DNA of 6,074 nt from Desulfobacteraceae bacterium (lineage in GTDB: Bacteria > Desulfobacterota > Desulfobacteria > Desulfobacterales > Desulfobacteraceae). The notes below the pieces were generated by a model. The model saw nothing but the letters and a program-made list of their open reading frames with translations, searched no databases and was not told the DNA's origin. Shown here one piece after another: positions 5,847 to 6,074 of this stretch (positions are counted from its first letter, which is position 1; each line of letters opens with the position of its first letter). The stretch is from positions 1-6,074 of the forward strand of contig JAAEMC010001164.1 in assembly GCA_024225895.1 (NCBI GenBank), in the 5' to 3' direction. The position numbers and the translations under genes were made by a program.

Positions 5847-6074
5847 ATGGCAAAAGAAAATTTAGAAGAATTTGCATATCGGGCCATCATCAGATTGATC
5901 CTGGAAAATCATTTCAAACCCGGTGATTTTATTCTGGAAACCGAGTTGGCCGAATTCTTAAACCTGAGCAGGACACCTGTTCGGCATGCCTTGGGACAGC
6001 TTGTGGCAGAAGGTTTTTTAGACAAGAAGAAAAAAAAGGGATGCATGATCCCCTCCCCAAGCCCCTCAGATGCC
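5847..6074 (+). CDS. GntR-family transcriptional regulator (FadR/VanR type), N-terminal 76 residues, runs off the right edge
   Basis: The visible 76 residues form the winged helix-turn-helix DNA-binding domain of GntR regulators: a first helix (YRAIIRLILENHF, 11-23), KPGDFILETELAEFLNLS (24-41), the recognition segment SRTPVRHAL (41-49; the family usually has SRTPVREAL, so Glu is His here), QLVAEGFL (51-58), then a lysine run (60-64) and a short wing. The effector-binding domain lies beyond the window. The SRTPVR..L signature and the PG...E..LA spacing point to the FadR superfamily branch, whose members mostly answer to small organic acids and repress neighbouring catabolic or transport genes. 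The real effector cannot be told from this part. It is preceded by AAGGAG and a palindromic operator and diverges from the cyclase gene. A run of eight A bases (6030-6037) codes for part of the lysine run. Confidence 0.9.
   Translation, partial: MAKENLEEFAYRAIIRLILENHFKPGDFILETELAEFLNLSRTPVRHALGQLVAEGFLDKKKKKGCMIPSPSPSDA

Noticed and set aside
1..6074. CRISPR arrays, tRNA/rRNA genes, insertion sequences or phage genes
   Set aside because: No regularly spaced repeats, RNA gene signatures, transposase or integrase motifs were seen on either strand.

Overview
The window looks like chromosomal DNA of a Gram-negative bacterium, most likely a Desulfobacterota (sulfate-reducer-type) genome. This rests on overall protein character, moderate GC (hand counts of about 43% in part of der and 55% in the first 330 bases), and the combination of a cyclase/TolB-N/TPR sensor protein with a FadR-type GntR regulator. 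The taxonomic guess is an inference and is not proved by any single feature.

Layout, left to right. Positions 1-3147 hold a tight minus-strand operon read from right to left: der (double-GTPase ribosome biogenesis factor), then rarA (AAA+ replication-fork maintenance ATPase) one base later, then a gene for a cyclic-nucleotide-binding-like (Crp-fold) protein. The last gene overlaps the rarA stop by four bases and runs off the left edge. Positions 3148-3613 contain no intact gene. They hold a possible der promoter, the remains of a deleted ABC-2-type exporter operon (start of the ATPase joined out of frame to the end of the permease), and a small hairpin behind the next gene. Positions 3614-5545 (minus strand) encode a 643-residue membrane protein with an N-terminal class III nucleotide cyclase domain, one transmembrane helix, a TolB-N/FlgO-like domain and C-terminal TPR repeats. 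Positions 5546-5846 are a divergent regulatory region with several inverted repeats, a Fur-box-like stretch and a palindromic GntR-type operator. From 5847 a plus-strand GntR-family regulator begins and runs off the right edge.

How the genes relate. der and rarA are housekeeping genes for ribosome assembly and replication-fork rescue. The cyclase makes, or once made, a cyclic nucleotide. A Crp-fold protein that could in principle bind one lies 3.3 kb downstream on the same strand. Both are unusual at the residues that normally define their ligand, so no classical cAMP circuit should be assumed. The GntR regulator probably controls itself and an unseen operon to the right. No mobile element, CRISPR array, tRNA or rRNA was seen. 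The observations most worth a second look are the collapsed ABC transporter, the charge-reversed substrate pocket of the cyclase, and the operator in front of the GntR gene.
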